39,453 bases of DNA. It comes from Mitsuaria sp. GD03876. GTDB taxonomy: Bacteria > Pseudomonadota > Gammaproteobacteria > Burkholderiales > Burkholderiaceae_C. The stretch spans positions 1 to 39,453 of the forward strand of contig NZ_JAOCCU010000056.1 of assembly GCF_029840635.1 (NCBI RefSeq), read 5' to 3'. The notes beneath the pieces were generated by a model. It searched no databases. It had not been told where the DNA came from and was given only the letters and a program-made list of their open reading frames with translations. Positions within the stretch are counted from its first letter, which is position 1; every line of letters starts with the position of its first letter. The translations under genes were made by a program, and so were the position numbers. Below are positions 1 through 8,336 of this stretch, piece by piece.

Positions 1-1050
1 GCCGCGCAGCCGCCGCTTGAGCGCCGGCAGCCAGCCCCAGCGGTACAGCGTCGCGTGGTGCACCGGCCGCGCGTCGGCGGTCCAGCGGGTGTGCCACTCC
101 ATGACCTTGCCGTAGAACTCGATGCGGCGGATCGGACCGCCGGCGGCGGCGGCCTCGAACAGCTGCTGGAACTGCTGCTGGCGCATCAGCGTCGACGGCG
201 ACACGGCCTTGTGCGCCTCGTCGTAGGCCGTCTTCAGGATCACGATCTTGGCGCCCGACTCGATGCACAGGTCCATCGCGACGACGACCTCGTCGAACAG
301 GTAGCGGTAGATGCGGGCGCGACCGTCGCGCGCGAAGGCCTCGAGCATCGCCCGGTAGAACTCGTACTGCGGATGCCCCGGCGCGATCGCCGTGCCCTCC
401 TGGCCCTTCCAGCCGCTGGCCTCGAGCCGGCCGTAGTCGGTCAGCGCCGCGGCGACGTCCTCGGGCCGCGTCAGGCAGTCCATGCGCGTGGCGGTGCCGG
501 CGGTGTCCAGCTTCTTCTGCTGCTTGCGCAGGTTCTGGCGCAGGTTCTTGCCGCGCGCTTCCCAGTAGGTCTCGAAGTCGCCCTGCAGGTCGACCCAGGC
601 GGTGTCGATGTAGTCCTGGCCGCGCCAGCGCGCGCCGTCGGCCGCGCGCGGGTGGTACAGGCTGTCGAGCTGCGTCAGCCCCAGCGCCAGCGCCGGGAAG
701 GGCAGCGCGCGCAGCAGGACGGCGGCCAGCGGCTCCAGCGCCTCGCCGGCCGGGCTCAGCCAGGCGCCCAGCGGCAGCTGCGAGGGCTGGAAGGTCGTCC
801 ACTGGCCGGTGCCGGCCGGCGCCACGATCGCGGCGGCGCGCGGCGCCTTCGGATCGCCGAGCAGCGCGAGCCGCTCGCGGCCGGTCCCGAAGACCGTCAG
901 CAGCGGCGCGAGGAAGGCGCTCTCGAGGAAGGGCAGGCCGGCGACACGCGCCTGCAGCGCGTCCCACGCGGCGGCATGCGGCGCGAAGGCGGCCGCGTCG
1001 GGCAGCGGGACGAGCGTCCAGGACAGGGAGTTCGAAGTCGTCGGGGTCAT
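1..1050 (-). CDS. GNAT-fold acetyltransferase (BioF2/CelD-like), EPS cluster, 3' end cut by window
   Basis: This is the last visible gene of the leftward EPS operon and has 350 codons without reaching a stop. The translation is unlike small GNATs. It looks like the Acetyltransf_6 (BioF2/FemAB-like) group, which transfers acyl or aminoacyl groups during envelope or polysaccharide synthesis. Visible pieces are an N-terminal half around PFLESAFLAPLL, a basic stretch GKNLRQNLRKQQKKL near residues 175-190, and the central WKGQEGTAI segment typical of this group. The ATG (1050-1048) overlaps the glycosyltransferase stop as ATGA, so the two are translationally coupled. By context it should modify a sugar or lipid-linked intermediate in the cytoplasm. 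The substrate is unknown. The family call is by residue pattern only. Confidence 0.8.
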   Translation of the reverse strand, partial: MTPTTSNSLSWTLVPLPDAAAFAPHAAAWDALQARVAGLPFLESAFLAPLLTVFGTGRERLALLGDPKAPRAAAIVAPAGTGQWTTFQPSQLPLGAWLSPAGEALEPLAAVLLRALPFPALALGLTQLDSLYHPRAADGARWRGQDYIDTAWVDLQGDFETYWEARGKNLRQNLRKQQKKLDTAGTATRMDCLTRPEDVAAALTDYGRLEASGWKGQEGTAIAPGHPQYEFYRAMLEAFARDGRARIYRYLFDEVVVAMDLCIESGAKIVILKTAYDEAHKAVSPSTLMRQQQFQQLFEAAAAGGPIRRIEFYGKVMEWHTRWTADARPVHHATLYRWGWLPALKRRLRG

Positions 1051-2327
1051 GGGCGGGCCTCGGCGGTGGGCATCTGGGGGGCGCAGGCCTCGTCGAGCAC
1101 GCGGGCGAGTTCGCCGGTGCGGGACTCTCGCGAGGCCGCGGCGACGGCCCGCGGCGCGGGCAGCGCGGCGCGGTCGTGGAACAGGTCGTCCAGGAAACGG
1201 TCCAGCGCGGCGGCGACGCCGGGACCGTCCTCGAGCGCCGCGCCATGCGGCAGTTCCGCGCGGCGCATCAACTGGGCGGTGTCGCCGGCGGGGTCGGCCA
1301 GCGTCAGCACCGGGCGGCGGGCGCGCAGGTATTCGTAGGCCTTGGCCGGAATCTGGTCGTTGCAGTCGTTGGACTGCAGCAGCAGCAGGCCGTCGGCGCG
1401 CAGCATCTCGGCCAGTGCGTCGGCGTAGGGCAGCGTCGGGGCCAGCTCGACCAGGTCGGCCACGCCGTGGCGCGCGGCCAGGTCGCGGACGAAATCGTCA
1501 TGCGCCGTCGCGCGGAAGCGCAGCCGCAGCCGCGTGGCATCGACGCGGCCGGCGGCCTTGGCCGCGGCGAGCGCCTCGAACAGCCGCACCGGGCTGCGCC
1601 AGTCGGGATAGACGACGCCGCTGTGCAGCAGCACGCGCGGAGCGGCGGTCGCGGCCGCGTCGCGGGCGGTCGACGCCGCGGCGCGCTCGGCCTGTTGGAA
1701 CGCGTCCTCGCTGTAGCCGTTCTCGATCACGCGGATGCGCTCGGCCGCGGCGGGGAACCGCTTGGCGTAGAGCCGCGCCGCGCCGGGCGTCGTGAAGGTG
1801 AAGCGCGCCGCCTGGGCGAAGACCTTGCGCTCGACCGCGGCGAAGCTGCGCCACAGCACCGGATCGGCCGGATAGCCGTCGTGGGCCATCGGGTCGCGGA
1901 AGTCGGCGACCCAGGGCAGGCCGCTCAGGCGCGACAGCCAGTAGCCGATCAGGTGCGCGGTCGGGATCGGGTAGGTGCTCCAGATCGCGTCGGGCCGGGT
2001 CTCGCGGATCAGCTTCAGCCCGGCCGGCACGGCGCCCAGCAGCCAGCTGTGCCAGCGGTCCGGCCGCGCCAGCACGCCCGGATAGCGGCCGGCGACGGCC
2101 AGGTGCCGCGCGGCGTCCAGCGCGAAGGCGCGGCGCACCGGCAGCCCGGCGGGGATCTCGCCGACGAGGTCGTCGCCGGTGTGCGCGTGCACTCGGGGAT
2201 GGGCGGTCAGGATGCTCGGCGACCAGCCCAGCGCCGGCAGCTGCTGCGCGAAGCGCAACGCGCGCTGCACGCCGCTGGTCCCCGCCATCGGCGGGAACTG
2301 GAAGGAGACCATGAGCACGCGCCGCAT
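1047..2327 (-). CDS. GT4-type glycosyltransferase of exosortase-A EPS cluster
   Basis: 426 aa. The N-terminus MRRVLMVSFQFPPMAGTSG is the start of a GT-B Rossmann domain as in family 4 glycosyltransferases. WVADFRDPM near residues 140-150 is also typical, and the C-terminal half carries ALAEMLRADGLLLLQ and IPAKAYEYLRARRPVL, the nucleotide-sugar binding region with the glutamate of the usual E-x7-E area. It should add a sugar to a lipid-linked exopolysaccharide precursor on the cytoplasmic side. It starts 9 bp after the aminotransferase stop and ends in an ATGA overlap with the GNAT gene, so it sits inside one operon. The donor and acceptor sugars cannot be read from the sequence. Confidence 0.88.
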   Translation of the reverse strand: MRRVLMVSFQFPPMAGTSGVQRALRFAQQLPALGWSPSILTAHPRVHAHTGDDLVGEIPAGLPVRRAFALDAARHLAVAGRYPGVLARPDRWHSWLLGAVPAGLKLIRETRPDAIWSTYPIPTAHLIGYWLSRLSGLPWVADFRDPMAHDGYPADPVLWRSFAAVERKVFAQAARFTFTTPGAARLYAKRFPAAAERIRVIENGYSEDAFQQAERAAASTARDAAATAAPRVLLHSGVVYPDWRSPVRLFEALAAAKAAGRVDATRLRLRFRATAHDDFVRDLAARHGVADLVELAPTLPYADALAEMLRADGLLLLQSNDCNDQIPAKAYEYLRARRPVLTLADPAGDTAQLMRRAELPHGAALEDGPGVAAALDRFLDDLFHDRAALPAPRAVAAASRESRTGELARVLDEACAPQMPTAEARP

Positions 2328-2336
2328 CGCCGGGCC

Positions 2337-3542
2337 TCAGCGCGCGGGCGCGATATAGAGCCGCTCGACCTGCTCGACGATGCGGCGCAGGTCGGCGTCG
2401 GTCAGGTCCTGGTGGCAGGCCAGCTGCAGCACGTGGTGCGACCAGGCCTTGCCGGCGTCGCCGGGCAGCGCCGGCACGCCGGGCCACAGCCGGTCCCAAC
2501 GCGACACCGGCACGCCGAGCTTGCGCATCTCCAGGTAGCCCGGATCGGGCGAGCGCACCCACAGCGGGAACACGTAGGGTGCGCAGTCCGCCGGCAGCGC
2601 CGGCAGCAGCGCGTGCACGCCGGGCCGGTCGGCGAAGGCCTCGGTGAAGAAGGCGTAGTTGCGGCGGCGCGCCTCGACGATGCGCCGGCGCGGCACCCGC
2701 GTCGAGATCCAGCCGCTGGCGCGCGTCAGCGCGCGATGCGACAGCGGCAGGTCGATCAGCGCCATGTTGGCGTCGATCTCCTCGGCCTCGTCGAGCTCGC
2801 CATGGCGGCTGGGCGCGGCGCCCGGCCCCGGCGCGCCGCCGCGCAGCAGCGAGCGCAGCGCGCTCTTGAGCGTGAAGGCGCCGCGGATCAGGCCGTTGAG
2901 CCCGGTCAGCCGATCGTGGCTGGCGCCCATGTGCAGGATGTCGGAGGCGGCCTTGACCTGCTCGATCGCCGAGGCCGGCGTCAGCGCCGGCAGCGTCAGG
3001 CCGGCGCGGTTCAGCGCGAGGATGCCGCCCTCGGGCGTCGGGAAGAACTTGGTCAGGCTGGCGATGGAGACGTCGCCCCAGGAGCCGATCGCCCGCGCGC
3101 CGGCGCGGCCGAACATCGCGTGGGCGCAGTCCTCGATCAGCGCGATGCCGCGCGCGTCGCACCAGGCGCGCGCCTCGTCCATCGGCTGCGGCAGGCCGAA
3201 GTAGTGCGGCACCAGCAGCGCCTTGGTGTGCGCCGGCGCGTGCGCCGAGAGCCAGTCCAGCCGCGGCGCGCCGCGCTCGTCGATCGGATAGAAGACCGCG
3301 TCGGCGCCCAGCGTCTTCACCGGCGAGACCATCGTCGGGCAGTGGTAGGTCGGCAGCAGCACGACATCGTCCGGGCCGACGGCCAGGCATTCCAGCGCCA
3401 GCAGGATCGCGGCCCGGCCGCTGGTGGTCAGCACGTGGCGCGGGTGCGCCAGCAGCGTCGGCACCGCCGCCTCCAGCGGACCGGAGAAGGTGTTCCAGCC
3501 GACGACGGGCAGCCGCGGCGCGGGCAGGCGGGAGGCGCTCAC
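2337..3542 (-). CDS. DegT/DnrJ/EryC1/StrS-like PLP aminotransferase of EPS cluster
   Basis: About 401 aa from a GTG start. The GTG (3542-3540) overlaps the upstream TGA as GTGA, and no in-frame ATG precedes the conserved domain, so I prefer it. Fold-I aminotransferase features are TSGRAAILLAL near residue 40 (phosphate-binding end of the first helix), LPTYHCPTM, the cofactor aspartate in IEDCAHAMFG (D138), and the likely Schiff-base lysine in SLTKFFPTPEGG (K165). Relatives make amino sugars such as 4-amino-4,6-dideoxy sugars from keto-sugar nucleotides. Here it may aminate an EPS precursor sugar. It lies between a secreted TPR-like protein and a glycosyltransferase. The last third diverges from classical StrS enzymes, so the substrate is open. 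Confidence 0.82.
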   Translation of the reverse strand: MSASRLPAPRLPVVGWNTFSGPLEAAVPTLLAHPRHVLTTSGRAAILLALECLAVGPDDVVLLPTYHCPTMVSPVKTLGADAVFYPIDERGAPRLDWLSAHAPAHTKALLVPHYFGLPQPMDEARAWCDARGIALIEDCAHAMFGRAGARAIGSWGDVSIASLTKFFPTPEGGILALNRAGLTLPALTPASAIEQVKAASDILHMGASHDRLTGLNGLIRGAFTLKSALRSLLRGGAPGPGAAPSRHGELDEAEEIDANMALIDLPLSHRALTRASGWISTRVPRRRIVEARRRNYAFFTEAFADRPGVHALLPALPADCAPYVFPLWVRSPDPGYLEMRKLGVPVSRWDRLWPGVPALPGDAGKAWSHHVLQLACHQDLTDADLRRIVEQVERLYIAPAR

Positions 3543-4441
3543 GGCTGGCGGGGGGCGGACGCCGGAGGGGCGGCGGTCGCGGGGGCCGAGGAGGAGGCAG
3601 CAGGGGCGGCAGGGGCGGCGGAGGCGGGCGTGGCCGGCGCGGCGGGAGCCGACGCGCCGCTGGCCGCGGCCGATGCCGCCTGGGCGGCCTCGGCGGCGCC
3701 GGGCTGGGAGGCGGCCTCGTCCTCGGGCGTCCAGCGCTTGGCGGCGATCAGCCGCTGCTTGAGCGCGGGCTGCGTCATGCCGGCGGCATAGGCCTTGCGC
3801 GCGTACTCGACCGCGGTGGCCGTGTCGTCCAGGTCCAGGGCGACCATGCCCAGGTTGTACTGGCTGAACGGATTGGTCGGCGCCAGCGCCTTGGCTTCCT
3901 TGAGCTGCTCGCGGGCGGCGTCCATCCGGTTCGTGTCCTTCAGGTACACGGTGAAGATCAGGCGCACGACGATGTCGTCGGGCCGGAAGCGGATCGCGCG
4001 GTTGAAGTAGCAGGGCACCGAGTAGCGGGCCTCCGGCGCCTTGTCGGAGCGGCTGCGCGCGGCCAGCTTGATCATCGCGACCAGCGCGCGGTGGTGGTTC
4101 GGGAAGGCGCGCAGCGTGTAGTCGAACTCGCGTCCCGGCGTGCCGGCGGCGCAATAGACCATCGCCTCGCAGGTCTCCAGGAAGTGCGCGCTCTCGACCA
4201 GGAACAGGTTGGAGCTGGTGCCCGTGTGCGGGTCCTTCTCCGGCGCGTCCTTGTAGTCGCGGTAGTCGTAGGGACCGAAGTTGTTCTCCAGCGGGCCGCA
4301 GCCGCCGGCGGTCTGCGCGATGGCCAGCGTGGCGCTCAGCGCGCACAGGCCCAGCAGCGCGGCGCGGGCCGCGCGCAGCAGCGGGCGGGGCAGCCGCGCG
4401 AGGCGGGCGAAGCGTCGAGGCATCGGTCGGGTCGTCGTCAT
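3539..4441 (-). CDS. secreted TPR-like protein with Ala/Pro/Ser-rich tail, function unknown
   Basis: 300 aa. A basic N-region with several arginines and a hydrophobic stretch (LLGLCALSATLAIA, about residues 29-42) form a signal peptide, probably cleaved before QTAGG, so the mature protein should be periplasmic. The middle (about 60-220) has helical pairs resembling TPR units, for example YFNRAIRFRPDDIVVRLIF and PFSQYNLGMVALDLDDTATAVEYARKAY. The last 60 or so residues are almost only Ala, Pro and Ser, a flexible wall- or membrane-spanning type tail. It sits in the EPS operon 12 bp after hydrolase 1 and overlaps the aminotransferase start. I do not recognise a named family. A scaffold role in polysaccharide assembly is only an inference from position. 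Confidence 0.75.
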   Translation of the reverse strand: MTTTRPMPRRFARLARLPRPLLRAARAALLGLCALSATLAIAQTAGGCGPLENNFGPYDYRDYKDAPEKDPHTGTSSNLFLVESAHFLETCEAMVYCAAGTPGREFDYTLRAFPNHHRALVAMIKLAARSRSDKAPEARYSVPCYFNRAIRFRPDDIVVRLIFTVYLKDTNRMDAAREQLKEAKALAPTNPFSQYNLGMVALDLDDTATAVEYARKAYAAGMTQPALKQRLIAAKRWTPEDEAASQPGAAEAAQAASAAASGASAPAAPATPASAAPAAPAASSSAPATAAPPASAPRQP

Positions 4442-4453
4442 GGGCGGGCTCCG

Positions 4454-5398
4454 TCAGGCCGGCAGCGCGTCGCGGACGAAGCCGGCGGTCAGCCGCTCCA
4501 CCTGCGCGCGCCAGTCGGCGGTCGAGAAGGTGTGGTCCGCGTCGGCGAGGTCCTCGCGGCGCAGCCCCGGGCGGGCCAGCAGGCCGTGCCAGGCGGGGCC
4601 GCCGTCGCGGCAGCGGTCCAGGAATTCCTTGGCGACGTAATCGTCGCCGGACAGGATCAGCAGCACCGGGCCGCCGAAGGCGCGCAGCCCGTCGGCCATC
4701 TGCTCGGTGTAGTGGCGGGTGTCGGCCGCGCCCGGCGCGCCGGCGGCGGCGGAGGGCGCGGCGGCGCGGCTCTGCGCCAGCTTGCCCAGCAGTTCGCGCA
4801 CCGCGCCCAGCCCGACGCGGCCGCTGAGCAGCTTGCGCCAGAAGGCCGGCTGGCGCAGCCGGTCCAGGTAGTAGTGCTTGACCTGCGTGCGGGCGAGGCT
4901 GGCCTCGGTCCGCACCCAGGGGTTGGCCAGGCAGAGCCCGGCGACGCGCGGGTCGCGGCGGCGGTGGACGTACAGCAGCGCCGCCGACGCGGCGTCGCAC
5001 AGACCCCAGAGCACCACGCGCCGCAGCGCCGGGCGCTCGCGCTGCCAGGCGTCGATCGCGGCGGCGATGTCGGCGTCCAGCGTGTCGAAGGACCGTTGGT
5101 CGCCGCCGGCGTCGCCCAGGCCGCGATGGTCCAGGCGCAGGCAGGGCACGCCGGCGCCGGCCAGCGCGCGCCCCAGCAGCGTGAACTGGCGGTGGCTGCC
5201 GACGCGGTACTGCGGGCCGCCGACGAGCAGCAGCACGCCGGTGTCGGCGTCGCGGACGGATTCGACGTCGGTGATGTCGGCGGCGTCCGTGGGCGTCGCC
5301 GGCCGGACCGGCTCGCTCAGCAGGCCGACGAGCGCATGCCCTTCGCAATCGATGCCCAGGACACGATCGCGGTGGGCGGGGGCGGTCGACGCGCTCAT
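4454..5398 (-). CDS. exosortase A system-associated hydrolase 1 (alpha/beta hydrolase, Cys at nucleophile site)
   Basis: 314 aa, starting at the ATG that overlaps the hydrolase 2 stop (ATGA at 5398-5395). It matches the alpha/beta hydrolase group found next to exosortase A loci (TIGR03100-like). The fold is clear: LLLVGGPQYRVGSHRQF, LRLDHRGLGDAGG, the nucleophile elbow WGLCDAAS with Cys134 where a serine would be expected, an acidic loop SGDDY (D252/D253) and DADHTFS with His289. Cys-Asp-His would be a dienelactone-hydrolase-like triad. Family members always occur with hydrolase 2, as here. It may act as a thioesterase or transferase on an ACP-bound acyl group, which is inference. Confidence 0.87.
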   Translation of the reverse strand: MSASTAPAHRDRVLGIDCEGHALVGLLSEPVRPATPTDAADITDVESVRDADTGVLLLVGGPQYRVGSHRQFTLLGRALAGAGVPCLRLDHRGLGDAGGDQRSFDTLDADIAAAIDAWQRERPALRRVVLWGLCDAASAALLYVHRRRDPRVAGLCLANPWVRTEASLARTQVKHYYLDRLRQPAFWRKLLSGRVGLGAVRELLGKLAQSRAAAPSAAAGAPGAADTRHYTEQMADGLRAFGGPVLLILSGDDYVAKEFLDRCRDGGPAWHGLLARPGLRREDLADADHTFSTADWRAQVERLTAGFVRDALPA

Positions 5399-6276
5399 GC
5401 GGGGACCGCCTCGGCGGGCCGGTGGGCGAAGTCCTCGCCGGCGTTCAGGGCGGCGAGGCTGGCCTCGATCAGGCGGGGGGCTTCCTCGATCTCGGTGGCG
5501 GCCCAGAAGGACGGGCCCTGGCAGACGGCCGCGCGCACCTGGGCGCCCTGCGCGGTCCAGGCGTCGACGGCCATCGAGGCCGCGGGCGTCAGCGTCGCGC
5601 CCTCGCGCGGGGACAGCTCCAGCCACGCGACGCGCGTCACGCGGGGCATCGGCTTGAGCTGCGCGGCCTCCAGGCCGTCGGCGAGGGCGGGCGCGAGCAG
5701 GTAGCCGGCGATCTCGACCGGCTCGCCGCGGGCCAGCTGGTCGCGCATCGCCTGGACGGCGCCCTTGGCCTGGCCGCCGATCAGGTCGGCCGCCACGCGC
5801 AGCCGCATGAACTGCTGCAGCTGCAGCTTGCCGCCGGTCACCGGCTGCCACAGCAGCAGGGAGATCGCGCGGCCGGGCAGGGCGTCGACGACGGCCGGCG
5901 CCAGCAGCGCGCCGGCGCGCAGGCCCCAGAGCCACAGCGGCGGCCTGGCGCCGTCGGCGCCGGGCTGGGCGCGCTCGTCGAGCCAGGCGGCCGCGAGGCG
6001 GACGTCGTCGAGCCAGTCCCGCCAGGTCGCGTCGCCGAAGTCGCCGCTGCTGTCGCCGCAGCCCAGCAGGTCGATCGTCAGCACCTCGAAGCCGGCGGCG
6101 GCGAAGGCGCGCGCGGCCAGGGCGGTCATGCGGCGGGACTTGTTCATCTCCTCCGCGAACGGCGGCAGGAGCAGGAGCTGGCCGCGCGGGACGGCGCCGG
6201 CGGCCGGGTGGTGGACGCACAGCCGCTGGCCGCGGGCGCCGGCGTCCAGGAAGAACGGCGTGGAGGCGGCGGCCAT
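5395..6276 (-). CDS. exosortase A system-associated hydrolase 2 (alpha/beta hydrolase lacking Ser nucleophile)
   Basis: 293 aa and similar to the TIGR03101-like partner of hydrolase 1. Recognisable features are LLLLPPFAEEMNKSRRM near residues 34-50, the oxyanion/cap region TIDLLGCGDSSGDFG (68-81), and the nucleophile elbow WLWGLRAGAL, where Arg120 occupies the position of the catalytic Ser in G-x-S-x-G. It therefore probably does not work as a standard serine hydrolase. It could be a non-catalytic partner or use another mechanism. It follows the ACP gene by 28 bp and is coupled to hydrolase 1 by ATGA. The same operon order is known from exosortase-A loci in other betaproteobacteria. Confidence 0.86.
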   Translation of the reverse strand: MAAASTPFFLDAGARGQRLCVHHPAAGAVPRGQLLLLPPFAEEMNKSRRMTALAARAFAAAGFEVLTIDLLGCGDSSGDFGDATWRDWLDDVRLAAAWLDERAQPGADGARPPLWLWGLRAGALLAPAVVDALPGRAISLLLWQPVTGGKLQLQQFMRLRVAADLIGGQAKGAVQAMRDQLARGEPVEIAGYLLAPALADGLEAAQLKPMPRVTRVAWLELSPREGATLTPAASMAVDAWTAQGAQVRAAVCQGPSFWAATEIEEAPRLIEASLAALNAGEDFAHRPAEAVPA

Positions 6277-6304
6277 GGCGACGGGGCGCGGCGGCGCTGG
6301 CCGC

Positions 6305-6556
6305 TCAGGCGGCGAGCTTGCCGTTCACGAAGTCCAGCAGGGCGCCCACCGTGGCGAAGGTGGCGCCGTCGATCTCGTCGTCGTCGACGACGATGCCGAA
6401 CTGTTCCTCGAGCGCGGTGATCAGGCTGACGACCGCCATGGAGTCGAGCTCCGGGATCGCGCCCAGCAGCGCGGTGTCGACGGTGAAGTCCTTGGCGCGG
6501 CCTTCCAGGCTCAGGACGTCGTCGAGGATGGCGAGCAGGTGTTGTTGGGTGTTCAT
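6305..6556 (-). CDS. acyl carrier protein of exosortase A cluster
   Basis: 83 aa, a complete phosphopantetheine carrier. Ser39 in PELDSMAV is the expected 4'-phosphopantetheine attachment site (DSM, as in DSL of classical ACPs). It is preceded by the acidic helix I region and followed by VVSLITALEEQFGIVVDDDEI, the conserved helix II/III surface. It is the first gene of the leftward operon and lies back-to-back with the acyl-CoA ligase across a 141-bp gap. It would carry the acyl or aminoacyl group activated by that ligase. The ATG at 6556 was chosen because the carrier fold starts directly after it. The much longer open frame upstream is a shadow of the ligase. Confidence 0.93.
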   Translation of the reverse strand: MNTQQHLLAILDDVLSLEGRAKDFTVDTALLGAIPELDSMAVVSLITALEEQFGIVVDDDEIDGATFATVGALLDFVNGKLAA

Positions 6557-6697
6557 GATCGGGGCGGATCTTAACTGTGGCCCTCTGGGAGAACCCCTGG
6601 GGCGCCCCCCCATCCCAAGGGGATCGAGGGTCGTTCGTGAGGGATTGCCGCGGGGGCGCGTGAGATACTTTTTTCGCCACCGTACAGTGACGACACC
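6557..6697. promoter_or_regulatory. divergent control region of the two EPS operons
   Basis: This 141-bp gap separates two oppositely directed operon heads, so it must hold both promoters. It is locally AT-richer (a run of six T near 6669-6674, and TTAAGAT read leftward near the ACP start). I could not assign a convincing -35/-10 pair with normal spacing on either strand. A pure C run (6604-6611) breaks up the centre. A shared operator is plausible but not identified. Confidence 0.4.
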
Positions 6698-8305
6698 GTG
6701 ACCGCATCCGCCACCGACAGCCACCTGCTTCCGCACCTGATCTGGCACAGCGCCGAGCGCGATCCGGCGGCGCCGGCGCTGCGCGACGGCGCGCGCGCGA
6801 TGGACTACGCCGAGCTCGCCGGCCAGGTCCGCGCGCTGGCCCACGGCCTGCTGTCGCTGGGCCTGCAGCGCGCCGAGCGCGTGGGCATCTACCTGGACAA
6901 GCGGCTGGAGACGGTCGTGGCCAGCTTCGCCGCCCCGGCCGCGGGCGGCGTCTTCGTCCCCATCAACCCGATCCTCAAGGCCGAGCAGGTCGGCTTCATC
7001 GTGCGCGACTGCGAGGTCCGCGTGCTGGTGACCTCGCGCGACCGGCTCGCCGCGCTGCGGCCGGTGCTGGCGCAATGCCCGTCGGTGCGGCATGTGGTGC
7101 TGGTGGACCCGGCGCCCGACGCGGCGCCGGACGGCTGGCACCGCTACAGCGACCTGCTCGACGCCCCGGCCCGCGCGGGCCATCGCGTCATCGACACCGA
7201 CATGCTGGCGATCCTGTACACCTCGGGCTCGACCGGCCGGCCCAAGGGCGTCGTGCTGTCGCACCGCAACATGGTGGCCGGCGCCAAGAGCGTCGCCAGC
7301 TACCTGGGCAACCGGCCCTCGGACCGGCTGCTGGCGGCGCTGCCGCTGTCCTTCGACGCCGGCTTCAGCCAGTTGACGACGGCCTTCCACGCCGGCGCGT
7401 CGGTGACGCTGCTGAACTACCTGATGCCGCGCGACGTGCTCAAGGCGATGGAGCGCGACCGGATCACTGGCCTGACGGCCGTGCCGCCGCTGTACATCCA
7501 GCTGGCGCAGCTGGAGTGGCCGGCGGCGATCGACGCGGAGTTGCGCTACTTCGCCAACACCGGCGGGCGCATGCCGCGCGAGACGCTGAACCTGCTGCGC
7601 CAGCGCGCGCCGTCCGCGCAACCCTTCCTGATGTACGGCCTGACCGAGGCCTTCCGCTCGACCTACCTGCCGCCCGAGGAGGTCGACCGCCGGCCCGACT
7701 CGATCGGCCAGGCGATCCCCAATGCCGAGATCCTGGTGCTGCGCGAGGACGGCACGCCCTGCGACGTCGACGAGCCCGGCGAGCTGGTGCACCGCGGCGC
7801 GCTGGTCGGCATGGGCTACTGGAACGATGCCGAGAAGACGGCCGAGCGCTACAAGCTGCTGCCCGCCGGCGCGGCCGGCCGCGAAGCCGGGCTGCAGCTG
7901 CCCGAGTACGCGGTCTTCTCCGGCGACAACGTGCGCCGCGACGCCGAGGGTTTCCTGTACTTCATCGGCCGGCGCGACGAGATGATCAAGACCTCGGGCT
8001 ACCGGGTCAGCCCGACCGAGGTCGAGGAGATCCTGTACGCGACGCAACTGGTGGGCGAGTGCGTTGCCTTCGGCGTCGACCACGCGACGCTGGGGCAGGC
8101 GATCCAGGTGATCGCGACGCCGCCGGCGGGCGCCCAGGCGCTGGACGCCGCGGCGCTGCTGGCCGCGTGCAAGGCGCGCATGCCGGCCTACATGATTCCC
8201 GCGGGCATCGAGTCGCAGGCCGGCCCGCTGCCCCGCAACCCCAACGGCAAGATCGACCGCAAGCTGCTGAGCACCGACTGGGTGGCGCGGCAGGACGCCC
8301 ATTGA
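6698..8305 (+). CDS. acyl-CoA/acyl-ACP ligase (AMP-forming), exosortase A system-associated
   Basis: 535 aa, ANL superfamily. All diagnostic motifs are present: the AMP-binding loop YTSGSTGRPKG (residues 174-184), YGLTEAFRSTYLPPEE (A5 region), SGDNVRRDAEGFLYFIGRRDEMIKTSG split over A7/A8, and the C-terminal catalytic lysine K518 in NPNGKIDRK. It matches the exosortase-A-associated ligase type (TIGR03098-like). It should adenylate a carboxylic acid and load it onto CoA or, more likely here, the ACP encoded across the divergent promoter. The start is the GTG at 6698, since no ATG lies close to the domain start. The acid substrate is unknown. Confidence 0.9.
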   Translation: MTASATDSHLLPHLIWHSAERDPAAPALRDGARAMDYAELAGQVRALAHGLLSLGLQRAERVGIYLDKRLETVVASFAAPAAGGVFVPINPILKAEQVGFIVRDCEVRVLVTSRDRLAALRPVLAQCPSVRHVVLVDPAPDAAPDGWHRYSDLLDAPARAGHRVIDTDMLAILYTSGSTGRPKGVVLSHRNMVAGAKSVASYLGNRPSDRLLAALPLSFDAGFSQLTTAFHAGASVTLLNYLMPRDVLKAMERDRITGLTAVPPLYIQLAQLEWPAAIDAELRYFANTGGRMPRETLNLLRQRAPSAQPFLMYGLTEAFRSTYLPPEEVDRRPDSIGQAIPNAEILVLREDGTPCDVDEPGELVHRGALVGMGYWNDAEKTAERYKLLPAGAAGREAGLQLPEYAVFSGDNVRRDAEGFLYFIGRRDEMIKTSGYRVSPTEVEEILYATQLVGECVAFGVDHATLGQAIQVIATPPAGAQALDAAALLAACKARMPAYMIPAGIESQAGPLPRNPNGKIDRKLLSTDWVARQDAH

Positions 8306-8336
8306 CCGGCGCGCGACCCGCGCCGCATTCCGCACC

